NCBI GenBank assembly: GCA_025966255.1
Contig: JAOPVG010000609.1
Span: 1-5,407 of the forward strand
Length of the DNA stretch: 5,407 bases
Source: Jatrophihabitans sp.
Lineage (GTDB): Bacteria > Actinomycetota > Actinomycetes > Mycobacteriales > Jatrophihabitantaceae
Direction: 5' to 3'
The notes under the pieces were generated by a model that was not told the origin of the DNA, made no database searches, and was given only the letters and a program-made list of their open reading frames with translations. Below, piece after piece: positions 1-5,407 of this stretch. The translations under genes were made by a program, and so were the position numbers. Position 1 is the first letter of the stretch. Each line of letters starts with the position of its first letter.

Positions 1-508
1 CGCCCCCGCACCGCCGGCGGTGTCCACTCGGGCCGCGGCGGACAGCTCCCCCGGTGATCTCGACGCCACCGCGTTGCGGCGGCTGTGGCCCGAGGTCCTC
101 GACGTCGTGAAGCAGACCAGCCGGCGAACCCGGGCGCTGCTCGACAACGCGCAGATCACCGGTGTGTCCGGTGAGCTGGTCACGCTGGGCGCGCCGGCGG
201 CCCTGGCCCGCATGATCGGCGAGGACAGCAACACGAGCGTGCTGCGCGACGCACTGACGAACGTGGTCGGTGGCTCGTGGCGCATAGCGGTCGACGGCTC
301 GGGTGCCCCGCCGCCTGCGGAGCCGGCGGCTCAGGCACCGCGATACGACCCGCGCGGCCCCGCGGCAGAGCCCGAGCCCGACCCCCGTGACGACACCGAG
401 CCCGACGACGCCGGGTCGGGCCGCACGGGCGCTGTCGATGCCGAGGCCGAGGCGCTGCGCCTGTTGCACGAGCAGCTCTGCGCCCGTCCGGTCGAAGGCA
501 CGGGTTAG
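1..508 (+). CDS. dnaX: DNA polymerase III subunit gamma/tau, C-terminal fragment (5' end outside window)
   Basis: This is the last 168 residues of the clamp-loader subunit that joins replicative polymerase cores to the clamp loader; the reading frame is open from base 2 and the ATPase part lies upstream of the window. Visible is the small tau C-terminal domain, from about LWPEVLDVVKQTSRRTRALL to GGSWRIAV, a pattern typical of actinobacterial DnaX. A Pro/Glu/Asp-rich linker follows (PAAEPEPDPRDD), then a short helix ending EALRLLHEQLCARPV, which matches the usual DnaX terminus. The stop is TAG at 506-508. The position directly before ybaB and recR is the classical bacterial order and supports the call. 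A gamma/tau frameshift site, if any, would lie upstream and cannot be judged. The function is known from the family; only the C-terminus is seen here. Confidence 0.9.
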   Translation, partial: APAPPAVSTRAAADSSPGDLDATALRRLWPEVLDVVKQTSRRTRALLDNAQITGVSGELVTLGAPAALARMIGEDSNTSVLRDALTNVVGGSWRIAVDGSGAPPPAEPAAQAPRYDPRGPAAEPEPDPRDDTEPDDAGSGRTGAVDAEAEALRLLHEQLCARPVEGTG

Positions 509-527
509 GTCCGGGCCACGCCCGTCA

Positions 528-550
528 GCGGCGGACGAACCGACCGCCGC
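528..550 (+). terminator. GC hairpin after dnaX, possible terminator
   Basis: A perfect 7-bp stem (GCGGCGG at 528-534, CCGCCGC at 544-550) encloses a 9-base loop and begins 20 bases after the dnaX stop. No T-run follows, so it is not a canonical intrinsic terminator. Such U-poor hairpins are often proposed as terminators in high-GC actinobacteria, but a stem of this base composition can also arise by chance in this sequence. It would separate dnaX transcription from the ybaB operon. Confidence 0.35.
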
Positions 551-588
551 GCTCTCGAGTCTCACCGCCGCCGCGCGGGTCGTTCGGC

Positions 589-616
589 TTCGGCACATCG
601 GTGCAGGAAGTACTGT
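589..616 (+). promoter_or_regulatory. Possible sigma-70-type promoter for the ybaB operon
   Basis: TACTGT at 611-616 fits the TAnnnT pattern of a -10 box. TTCGGC at 589-594 is a weak -35 match at a 16-base spacing. Transcription would start near 623 and leave a leader of about 33 bases before the ybaB start. This is the only reasonable -10 candidate seen in the 147-bp dnaX–ybaB gap, but actinobacterial promoters are poorly conserved and the call rests on two short matches. Confidence 0.35.
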
Positions 617-642
617 GGGAGCCTCGCGGACAACCGGGGCAG

Positions 643-648
643 AAGGAG
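643..648 (+). promoter_or_regulatory. Ribosome binding site that fixes the GTG start of ybaB
   Basis: AAGGAG at 643-648 sits 7 bases before the GTG at 656. This supports the GTG over the downstream in-frame ATG at 692, which would cut off twelve residues and has no comparable site. It is the only strong Shine-Dalgarno sequence seen in the + strand operon; the three downstream genes appear to start by coupling. Confidence 0.75.
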
Positions 649-655
649 CGCAGGC

Positions 656-1006
656 GTGAGCGCAGGCGGGGGATTCGGCGGCCAGCCGAACATGCAGCAG
701 CTGATGAAGCAGGCGCAGAAGATGCAGCAGCAGCTGGCCGTCGCGCAGGCCGAACTCGCGGCGACCGAGGTCACCGGGACGGCCGGAGGCGGCCTGGTCA
801 CGGCCACGCTGCTGGGGTCCGGTGAGCTCACCTCGATCACGATCGATCCGCGTGCCGTCGACCCCGACGACATCGAGACCTTGCAGGACCTCGTCGTCGC
901 CGCAGTGCGCGACGCCACCCGCGCGGCGGGCGAGGTCGCAGCCGAGAAGATGGGGCCGGTCACCGGTGCGGCGGGTCTGGGCGGTCTGGGCATCCCAGGC
1001 CTGTGA
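656..1006 (+). CDS. ybaB: YbaB/EbfC family nucleoid-associated protein
   Basis: This encodes a 116-residue small DNA-binding protein of the YbaB/EbfC family, which forms dimers with tweezer-like helices, binds DNA and is nearly always encoded next to recR. Residues 12-35 are a Gln/Met-rich amphipathic helix ([15 protein letters not shown]). Residues 40-65 hold the family's core strands ([21 protein letters not shown] in part), and 68-98 form the second helical part ([16 protein letters not shown]). The end is Gly-rich ([13 protein letters not shown]), as in mycobacterial homologues. The GTG start is chosen by the ribosome binding site at 643-648. The stop TGA overlaps the recR ATG by one base (TGATG), indicating translational coupling. 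Length and order match the family, so the identity is secure. The link to RecR function is inferred from gene order in many bacteria rather than from this sequence. Confidence 0.95.
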   Translation: MSAGGGFGGQPNMQQLMKQAQKMQQQLAVAQAELAATEVTGTAGGGLVTATLLGSGELTSITIDPRAVDPDDIETLQDLVVAAVRDATRAAGEVAAEKMGPVTGAAGLGGLGIPGL

Positions 1007-1602
1007 TGTACGAGGGTGCGGTCCAGGACCTCATCGACGAGCTGGGCCGTCTACCCGGTGTGGGGCCGAAGAGCGCGCAGCGCATCGCCTTCCACCTGCT
1101 CGCGGCCGAGCAGGCCGATGTCGAGCGACTTGCCGCGACGTTGATCCGCGTCAAGAACGAGGTCCGCTTCTGCACCGTCTGCGGCAACGTCGCCGAGGCG
1201 GAGCAGTGCCGCATCTGCACCGACCCGCGCCGCGACCCGGCCGTCATCTGCGTCGTCGAGGAGCCGAAGGACGTCATCGCGGTGGAGCGCACCCGTGAGT
1301 TCCGCGGCCGGTACCACGTGCTGGGTGGCGCAATCAGCCCCATCGACGGCATCGGCCCGGACGACCTGCGCATCCGCGAGTTGCTGGCCCGGTTGCGCGA
1401 CGGCGTGGTCACCGAACTCATCCTCGCCACCGACCCGAACCTCGAGGGCGAGGCGACAGCGACATATCTGGCGCGCATGATCAACCCGATGGGCCTGACT
1501 GTCACTCGCCTCGCGAGCGGCCTTCCGGTCGGCGGCGACCTCGAGTACGCCGACGAGGTGACCTTGGGGCGCGCGTTCTCCGGCCGCCGCCGGATTGACT
1601 GA
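1006..1602 (+). CDS. recR: Recombination mediator protein RecR
   Basis: RecR (198 residues, normal length) works with RecO, and RecF, to load RecA on gapped or single-stranded DNA during recombinational repair in the cytoplasm. The helix-hairpin-helix is at residues 16-26 ([11 protein letters not shown]). A four-cysteine zinc finger uses C56, C59, C68 and C71 (FCTVCG...QCRIC). The Toprim domain runs from about residue 80 to 175, with the signatures [24 protein letters not shown] and [12 protein letters not shown]. The C-terminus, [24 protein letters not shown], is also typical. I chose the ATG at 1006, giving the canonical [10 protein letters not shown] start. A GTG directly upstream at 1003 would add one residue, but the ATG allows the TGATG junction with ybaB. 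Its own stop again overlaps the next gene's ATG as TGATG. All key residues are present and nothing looks degraded. Confidence 0.98.
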   Translation: MYEGAVQDLIDELGRLPGVGPKSAQRIAFHLLAAEQADVERLAATLIRVKNEVRFCTVCGNVAEAEQCRICTDPRRDPAVICVVEEPKDVIAVERTREFRGRYHVLGGAISPIDGIGPDDLRIRELLARLRDGVVTELILATDPNLEGEATATYLARMINPMGLTVTRLASGLPVGGDLEYADEVTLGRAFSGRRRID

Positions 1603-2579
1603 TGACCCCACCGACCATCCTCCCTGCGCGCCGCCGGCGTGGGCTGTTCTGGCTCGCGGTGCTGGTCGCGATCACAGCCGTTACCGCCATAGCCGTCGGC
1701 AGCCTGGTCGCGTACGAGGGTTACGCCGAGACCTCAGGACCTGAAGGCGCCGTCCGCGGCTACTTCGCCGCGCTGCAGCGCGCCGATGCCGCGGCCGCGC
1801 TCGGCTTCGGTGACATCCCGTCCGGCCCGCACACGCTGCTCACCGCGACCGTGCTGAAAGAGCAGCGGGCCATCGCGCCGATCCGCAACCTCACCCTCGG
1901 CGCCGTGCAGCGGCAGGGCGACCAGGCGACCGTGCAGGTCGACTGGACCCTCGACTTCGGGGCGACTCACATCGCGGCCCACGACTCGATCGACGTCCGC
2001 AAGCACGGCTATTCGTGGCGGCTGTCCGCGGTCGCCGCACGCACCCGGTTGCAGCTCGGCCAGGCGAAGTCACGCGCCGCGATCGTCGGCGCCGCGATCC
2101 CGTCCGACGACGTGCTGGTGTTCCCCGGTGCGGCGCCGGTGCGCATGGACACCCCCTACCTGCAGGTCGACCCGGGCAGCAGCGTGATCACCCTGTCCTC
2201 CGGTGGCCTCACCTCCCTGGCGATCGTCGCCACACCCGGCGGCCGCACGCAGGCGAAGAGCGCCGTGGTCGCCGCACTGCAGTCCTGCCTGCGGGCCGGC
2301 GCCGACCCGCGGTGCCCGCTGCCCGACCACCGCGCCATTCCCGGTTCGGCGCGCGGCACGCTGAGCGCCGATGCCGCCGGCCAGTTGTCGGTGCTGGTCG
2401 CCGACGACCCGGCCGGCTTGTTGCAGGTCAACGGCACGATCGACGCCACCGGGCAGTTCACGGTCCTCGACTTCGACAACACCGCGTCGCAGCACCGCGG
2501 TGCCATGACGATCCCGGTCCGGGCGACGGCGTACGCGGTAGGCCCGCTCGTCGTGAACTGGGTGGACGGTGCCGTGTGA
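1602..2579 (+). CDS. Unrecognised single-pass membrane protein with extracytoplasmic domains
   Basis: I do not recognise this 325-residue protein as a named family. Residues 10-13 are four positive charges (RRRR) and 14-37 form one hydrophobic segment (GLFWLAVLVAITAVTAIAVG and on), with no lipobox cysteine. This predicts an N-in anchor with the rest outside the membrane. Residues 46-145 (GPEGAVRGYFAALQRADAAAAL...VDWTLDFG...YSWRLSAV) look like an NTF2-like fold of the kind found in exported actinobacterial proteins and TcpC-type conjugation proteins; this is a resemblance only. The remainder is beta-rich, with the only two cysteines at 229 and 238 (SCL...RCPLPDHR), a plausible disulfide outside the cell. 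It starts at the ATG overlapping the recR stop. No Shine-Dalgarno sequence is clear, so it probably relies on coupling. It ends in a 4-base overlap with the S8 protease gene. A role as partner, substrate presenter or inhibitor of the protease is guesswork from the coupling alone. Confidence 0.8.
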   Translation: MTPPTILPARRRRGLFWLAVLVAITAVTAIAVGSLVAYEGYAETSGPEGAVRGYFAALQRADAAAALGFGDIPSGPHTLLTATVLKEQRAIAPIRNLTLGAVQRQGDQATVQVDWTLDFGATHIAAHDSIDVRKHGYSWRLSAVAARTRLQLGQAKSRAAIVGAAIPSDDVLVFPGAAPVRMDTPYLQVDPGSSVITLSSGGLTSLAIVATPGGRTQAKSAVVAALQSCLRAGADPRCPLPDHRAIPGSARGTLSADAAGQLSVLVADDPAGLLQVNGTIDATGQFTVLDFDNTASQHRGAMTIPVRATAYAVGPLVVNWVDGAV

Positions 2580-3979
2580 GGCGCGTCCTCGCAGGCGTCG
2601 CGGCGACGACGGCGGCCCTGATCGCGCTCGGGTCCGCGCCGGCCGCCGCGGCTCCCGGCCCGCCGGACGCTCCCGAGTACTGGTTCGACCAGTGGCAGAT
2701 CGAGAACCTCTGGTCGGGCGGCGCGCGCGGCGGCGGCGTCACGATCGGCGAGATCGACACGGGCGTGACCGCAAGCCTGCCGGAGCTGGCCGCGAACGTG
2801 CTGCCGGGCATCGACTTCGGGATATCGGGCGACGGCCAGGTCGACCGTGAGTCGAGCGACTTCGGGCACGGTACGGCGATGGCGTCGATCATGGTCGGCC
2901 AGCGGGGGATCCTCGGCATCACCGGCATCGCGCCCGACGCGAAGGTGCTGCCGATCGCCGTCCCGCTCATCGGGACGACCGACGCGGCCCACGACGACCA
3001 TCTGGCGCAAGCGATCCGCTGGTCGGTCGACCACGGCGGCAAGATCATCAGCATGTCCCTCGGCGGCGGGCGGCGGCGGGTGGCAGGCAGCGACCCGTGC
3101 CCCGCCGACGAGCAGGAAGCGATCTACTACGCGATCCGCAAGGGCGCCATCGTCGTCGCGGCGTCGGGCAACAACGGACCGAGCACGAACACCGTCGAGG
3201 AGCCCGGCGTCTGCCTCGGCGTCGTCTCGGTCGGTGCGGTCGACTCGTCAGGGACGGTCGCCGACTTCTCCTCGCGCCACCCGTACCTGACCCTGACCGC
3301 CCCGGGGGTGAACATCCCGTCGCTCAGCCGGGTGGCCGGCTCCGCCTATTCGGGCGACGGGACGAGCCAGGCCACCGCGATCGCGTCCGCGGTGCTGGCG
3401 CTGGTGTGGTCGAAGTTCCCGAAGGACACCAATCGTCAGGTGCTCGCCCGCGTCCTCGCCACGCTCGACCGGCATCGCACCTCGCGCGATCCCGCGTACG
3501 GGTACGGCACGATCAACGCCTTGCGCGCAGTCACCGGGTCGGTCCCCGTCACTGCCCCGAACCCGGTCTTCGACGCGGCAGCGCCGTTCATCGCCCGCGA
3601 CCAGGCGTTCGCCGTCCCACCCGTCCGGCCGACGAAGTCGGCGGCCGGGGAACGGGTCTCGGTGGGCCGGTTCGCGGTCGGAGATGCGCCGCGGTTACTC
3701 GTGCCGAAGGTCCTGGCCGGGCTGTCCGTCGCCGGCGTCGGCCTGCTCGCGCTGGTCGTGCTGGCGATCGTCGCTCGGGTGCGGCGCCGACGCAGGGGGG
3801 TCCTGGCCATCGCCCCTGCCGCAGCGGGCGGGGCACCGCCGATGGCGCTGCCGGCACCGGAGTGGCGCGAGATCTCGGCACCCGGAATGCCTGCGTACCA
3901 GCCGCTGACCGACCCGTTCGCGCCGCCCCCGCCGGAACCGCACCGGCCGCCCCAGAGCGGGACGGCCGGAGCGAGCTGA
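2576..3979 (+). CDS. Membrane-anchored S8 family (subtilisin-like) serine protease, mycosin-like
   Basis: This 467-residue protease is exported and tethered to the outer face of the membrane. Residues 1-26 are a signal peptide (MRRVLAGVAA..., Ala-rich end). The triad is complete: D61 in GEIDTGV, H98 in DFGHGTAMAS and S264 in GDGTSQATAIAS, with oxyanion N199 in ASGNNG. Cysteines 175 and 213 could form a disulfide. A linker follows at 323-372, then a transmembrane helix at about 378-400 (VLAGLSVAGVGLLALVVLAI), an Arg-rich stop (RVRRRRRG) and a Pro-rich cytoplasmic tail of roughly 60 residues. Signal, protease, linker and C-terminal helix in this order is the mycosin (MycP) layout of type VII secretion; the long tail is unusual. 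I chose the GTG at 2576: it gives a clean signal peptide, overlaps the upstream TGA (GTGA) and has GGTGGA at 2561-2566. The frame is open to 2015, but that part lies inside the preceding gene. S8 identity is very secure; the mycosin subgroup is likely but unproven. Confidence 0.93.
   Translation: MRRVLAGVAATTAALIALGSAPAAAAPGPPDAPEYWFDQWQIENLWSGGARGGGVTIGEIDTGVTASLPELAANVLPGIDFGISGDGQVDRESSDFGHGTAMASIMVGQRGILGITGIAPDAKVLPIAVPLIGTTDAAHDDHLAQAIRWSVDHGGKIISMSLGGGRRRVAGSDPCPADEQEAIYYAIRKGAIVVAASGNNGPSTNTVEEPGVCLGVVSVGAVDSSGTVADFSSRHPYLTLTAPGVNIPSLSRVAGSAYSGDGTSQATAIASAVLALVWSKFPKDTNRQVLARVLATLDRHRTSRDPAYGYGTINALRAVTGSVPVTAPNPVFDAAAPFIARDQAFAVPPVRPTKSAAGERVSVGRFAVGDAPRLLVPKVLAGLSVAGVGLLALVVLAIVARVRRRRRGVLAIAPAAAGGAPPMALPAPEWREISAPGMPAYQPLTDPFAPPPPEPHRPPQSGTAGAS
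3943..3969. terminator. Hairpin in the last codons of the protease gene, possible bidirectional terminator
   Basis: CCGGCCG at 3943-3949 pairs with CGGCCGG at 3963-3969. After one C/A mismatch, CCC (3951-3953) pairs with GGG (3959-3961), leaving a 5-base loop. For the - strand RDD gene this lies 20 bases past the stop; for the + strand protease gene it lies just inside the coding end. With only 9 bp between the convergent stops, it is the best candidate for ending either transcript. No T-run follows on either strand, so the call is tentative. Confidence 0.4.
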
Positions 3980-3988
3980 GAACGAGAG

Positions 3989-4549
3989 TTACTTCGGAGC
4001 GAGGACCTTGTTCGGGTCGCTGAGCACGATGGTGCCGGCGATGCGGTCGGGCACCGTGCGGCGCAGCGGGTCGGTGAACAGGAAGACCACCGAGACGATG
4101 AAGCCGATGTAGAGGATCCCGTTGACGATGCCGCCCACGAATTGGCGCAGGAACATCTGGCCCCAGGTGGCGGCCCGCTGGTTTTGCAGGTGGTAGATGC
4201 GCATCTTCATCACTTGCTTGCCCGGAGTCTGCCCTCTGGCCCAGACGATCAGCGTCCAGACGATATAGCCGATACCCAGCGTGACGATGGCGAGCACGAT
4301 CTCGAGCAGGTACGTACCGATGCGCTTGCCGGCGGTGGCCAGTTCCGTTCCTGGCGGCAGCGGCGGGAGGCCTGGTGCAGCCGGGTAGCCGCCGTGCTGC
4401 GGCGGTGCAGGGTAGCCGCCCTGGGGCGGCGGCGCGGGATAGCCGCCTTGCGGCGGTGCGGGATAGCCGCCCTGGGGCGGCGGCGCGGCGGGATACCCGC
4501 CCGGCGCCGGCTGCTGTTGTTTCTGGAGCGGGTCATACGGCTGGGTCAT
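3989..4549 (-). CDS. RDD family membrane protein with Gly-Gly-Tyr-Pro repeat N-terminus
   Basis: The protein has 186 residues. Residues 1-66 are a soluble Pro/Gln/Gly/Tyr-rich region with five GGYP units (17, 27, 35, 43 and 53). The RDD domain runs from about 70 to 183: R76 begins the first membrane segment (GKRIGTYLLEIVLAIVTLGI), followed by a second hydrophobic stretch to 104, the typical loop GQTPGKQVMKMRIYHL (106-121), a third segment at 139-159, and the closing motif VPDRIAGTIVLSDP with D168. The first-helix acidic position, usually Asp in the Arg-Asp-Asp signature, is Glu83 here, a conservative change. RDD proteins have been linked to ion or small-molecule transport in a few cases, but most are uncharacterised and no substrate can be named. 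The start is fixed by AGGAGG 5 bases upstream. It lies downstream of leuA on the same strand, separated by 148 bp with a hairpin, so it is probably transcribed separately. Confidence 0.88.
   Translation of the reverse strand: MTQPYDPLQKQQQPAPGGYPAAPPPQGGYPAPPQGGYPAPPPQGGYPAPPQHGGYPAAPGLPPLPPGTELATAGKRIGTYLLEIVLAIVTLGIGYIVWTLIVWARGQTPGKQVMKMRIYHLQNQRAATWGQMFLRQFVGGIVNGILYIGFIVSVVFLFTDPLRRTVPDRIAGTIVLSDPNKVLAPK
4382..4501 (-). repeat. In-frame degenerate tandem repeat coding for five GGYP units
   Basis: Five copies of a unit of 8 to 10 codons (GGYPAPPQ with small length changes) occupy residues 17-56 of the RDD protein. At DNA level each copy carries a near-identical core, read on the + strand as ggrtasccgcc, separated by cggcgg-type spacers of varying length. 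Unit lengths are all multiples of three, so copy-number change would keep the frame. Similar low-complexity Pro/Gly/Tyr tails are common on actinobacterial membrane proteins. Confidence 0.85.
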
Positions 4550-4554
4550 AGTGC

Positions 4555-4560
4555 CCTCCT
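4555..4560 (-). promoter_or_regulatory. Ribosome binding site of the RDD gene
   Basis: A perfect AGGAGG on the - strand (cctcct at 4555-4560) lies 5 bases before the ATG at 4547-4549. It confirms the start. I looked for a promoter in the same gap: TTCACA on the - strand (4625-4630) resembles a -35 box, but no convincing -10 box stands at the right distance. Confidence 0.8.
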
Positions 4561-4638
4561 GGGTCGCGACCGATGTTCGGCCGCTCTCGCCGCAGATGCT
4601 CGCAGCTTTCCTGTGCGCGCGCAGTGTGAACCGCCGAG

Positions 4639-4693
4639 CGGCGATCTTGTTGCAGATCCGCGGCCCGAACCGCCAAACGCAACAAGATCGCCG
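4639..4693 (-). terminator. Perfect 15-bp inverted repeat after leuA, likely transcript-end hairpin
   Basis: The arms are 4639-4653 and 4679-4693 (CGGCGATCTTGTTGC against its exact reverse complement) with a 25-base spacer. The spacer holds a weak inner 4-bp stem (GCGG at 4660-4663, CCGC at 4670-4673). On the - strand the stem opens 4 bases after the leuA stop, the expected place for a terminator, although no T-run follows. A competing hairpin (CGCCG 4632-4636 with CGGCG 4639-4643) overlaps its far arm. The length and perfection of the stem exceed what termination needs, so it could also be a dispersed palindromic repeat or a protein-binding site. Confidence 0.6.
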
Positions 4694-4697
4694 AGGG

Positions 4698-5407
4698 TCA
4701 GCGTTCGCGCGCGGCTCGGTTCAGTGCGCTGATCACGCCACGCAGGGACGCCTGCACGATCGACTCGCTGATGCCGACGCCCCACAGCACCCGCTCGCCC
4801 ACCTCGATCTCGAGGTAGGCCGCGGCCTCGGCGTCGCGCCCCGCGGTGAGCGCGTGCTCCGCGTAGTCCAGCACTCGCACGGGCAGCCCGCCCAGGCCTA
4901 GGTCGGCGGCCGACAGCGCCTCGCAGAACGCGGCGATGGGGCCGTTGCCGACGCCGTTGAGCACGTGGTCCTTGCCGAAAGCCCGCACCGTGGTGGTGAT
5001 CCGCTCGATGCCCTCGTCACTCGTCGAGCTGAACTTGACCAGGTCGAAAGGCCCTTCGGGTGCACTGGGGGTGAGGTACTCCCCGGAGAAGATCTGCCAC
5101 ATGAGCGGCGCGTCGACCTCGCCGCCCTCGCCGTCGGTGTGCTGCTGGATGACGTGGCTGAACTCGATCTGCAGCCGGCGCGGCAGGTCGAGGTGGTGGT
5201 CGGTCTTCATGATGTAGGCGACGCCGCCCTTGCCGGACTGCGAGTTGACGCGGATGACCGCTTCGTAGGAGCGGCCGACGTCCTTCGGGTCGATCGGCAG
5301 GTACGGGATGTGCCACGGCAGCTCCCCGATCGGCTTGCCCGCCGCGGCCGCCGCGCGGTCGAGGTCGTCGACGGACACGCCTTCGCGCTCGGCGCGGGCC
5401 TCCATCG
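4698..5407 (-). CDS. leuA: 2-isopropylmalate synthase, C-terminal part (5' end outside window)
   Basis: LeuA condenses acetyl-CoA with 2-oxoisovalerate, the first committed step of leucine synthesis in the cytoplasm. The frame stays open to the right edge, so the catalytic TIM barrel lies outside. The visible 236 or so codons (numbered from the Met at 5405) begin in the linker subdomains, with GELPWHIPYLPIDPKDVGRS (27-46) and NSQSGKGGVAYIMKTDH (54-70), very close to the mycobacterial enzyme as I remember it. The leucine-binding regulatory domain follows from about 120 to 232, with GNGPIAAF (153-160), DYAEHALTAGRDAEAAAYLE (180-199) and GVGISESIVQASLRGVISAL. Feedback inhibition by leucine is therefore expected. 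The variable tandem insert known in the M. tuberculosis protein just before the last WGVGI stretch is absent: YLEIEVGERVLWGVGI runs straight through. The Met at 5405 is not the true start. Confidence 0.95.
   Translation of the reverse strand, partial: MEARAEREGVSVDDLDRAAAAAGKPIGELPWHIPYLPIDPKDVGRSYEAVIRVNSQSGKGGVAYIMKTDHHLDLPRRLQIEFSHVIQQHTDGEGGEVDAPLMWQIFSGEYLTPSAPEGPFDLVKFSSTSDEGIERITTTVRAFGKDHVLNGVGNGPIAAFCEALSAADLGLGGLPVRVLDYAEHALTAGRDAEAAAYLEIEVGERVLWGVGISESIVQASLRGVISALNRAARER

Noticed and set aside
509..655. A small RNA gene such as the SRP RNA in the dnaX–ybaB gap
   Set aside because: The SRP RNA gene is near dnaX in some actinobacteria, but I see no GGAAG/GCAG-type apical stem or long fold here, only a 7-bp hairpin.
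562..993. Antisense open frame of 143 codons over ybaB
   Set aside because: It is Ser/Ala/Cys-rich without a family match and is fully covered by the well-supported ybaB.
2015..2575. Upstream extension of the protease reading frame (open from 2015)
   Set aside because: This part lies wholly inside the 325-residue gene, encodes Arg/Pro-rich sequence without family features, and would bury the signal peptide. The GTG at 2576 with stop overlap is the better start.
2156..3054. Antisense open frames of about 200-290 codons
   Set aside because: Long antisense frames are expected in GC-rich codon-biased DNA. They lack recognisable domains and ribosome binding sites and run against well-supported genes.
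3097..4023. Long + strand open frame of 308 codons overlapping the protease gene
   Set aside because: Its composition is Arg/Gly/Pro-rich with no motif. It is a frame shadow of the S8 gene, which carries all catalytic signatures in the correct frame.
4625..4630. TTCACA on the - strand as a -35 box for the RDD gene
   Set aside because: It matches five of six consensus bases, but no acceptable -10 hexamer stands 16-19 bases downstream.
4639..4693. Inverted repeat as the terminal repeats of an insertion sequence
   Set aside because: Only 25 bases lie between the arms, too little for any transposase, and no target-site duplication is evident.

Overview
The window is a high-GC actinobacterial chromosome segment. 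The gene order dnaX–ybaB–recR facing a leuA whose product lacks nothing of the actinobacterial form, together with a mycosin-like protease, points to the Mycobacteriales (Gordonia, Williamsia, Nocardia or a relative). Genus assignment is inference. Six protein genes fill almost all of the sequence. I see no tRNA, rRNA, CRISPR array, insertion sequence or phage gene.

Left part (+ strand): the 3' end of dnaX (DNA polymerase III tau subunit) is followed by a 147-bp gap with a GC hairpin, a possible promoter and a strong ribosome binding site. A very tight four-gene block then runs from 656 to 3979: ybaB (nucleoid-associated protein), recR (recombination mediator), an unrecognised single-pass membrane protein of 325 residues, and a subtilisin-family (S8) protease of 467 residues with signal peptide, full catalytic triad and C-terminal membrane anchor. 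Each junction is a stop/start overlap of 1 or 4 bases, so the block looks like one translationally coupled operon joining a conserved DNA-repair pair to a cell-envelope pair.

Right part (- strand): leuA (2-isopropylmalate synthase, 3' part only, running off the right edge) is followed by a perfect 15-bp inverted repeat and then by an RDD-family membrane protein with a Gly-Gly-Tyr-Pro repeat N-terminus. The RDD gene converges on the protease gene with 9 bp between stop codons. A strong hairpin lies in the last codons of the protease gene and could serve both strands.

The most interesting element is the membrane protein/protease pair. The protease has the architecture of the mycosins of type VII (ESX) secretion systems, but no ESX gene lies in the window and the pair is coupled to recR. 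Whether it is an orphan mycosin, a remnant, or a separate two-component envelope system cannot be decided from this sequence.
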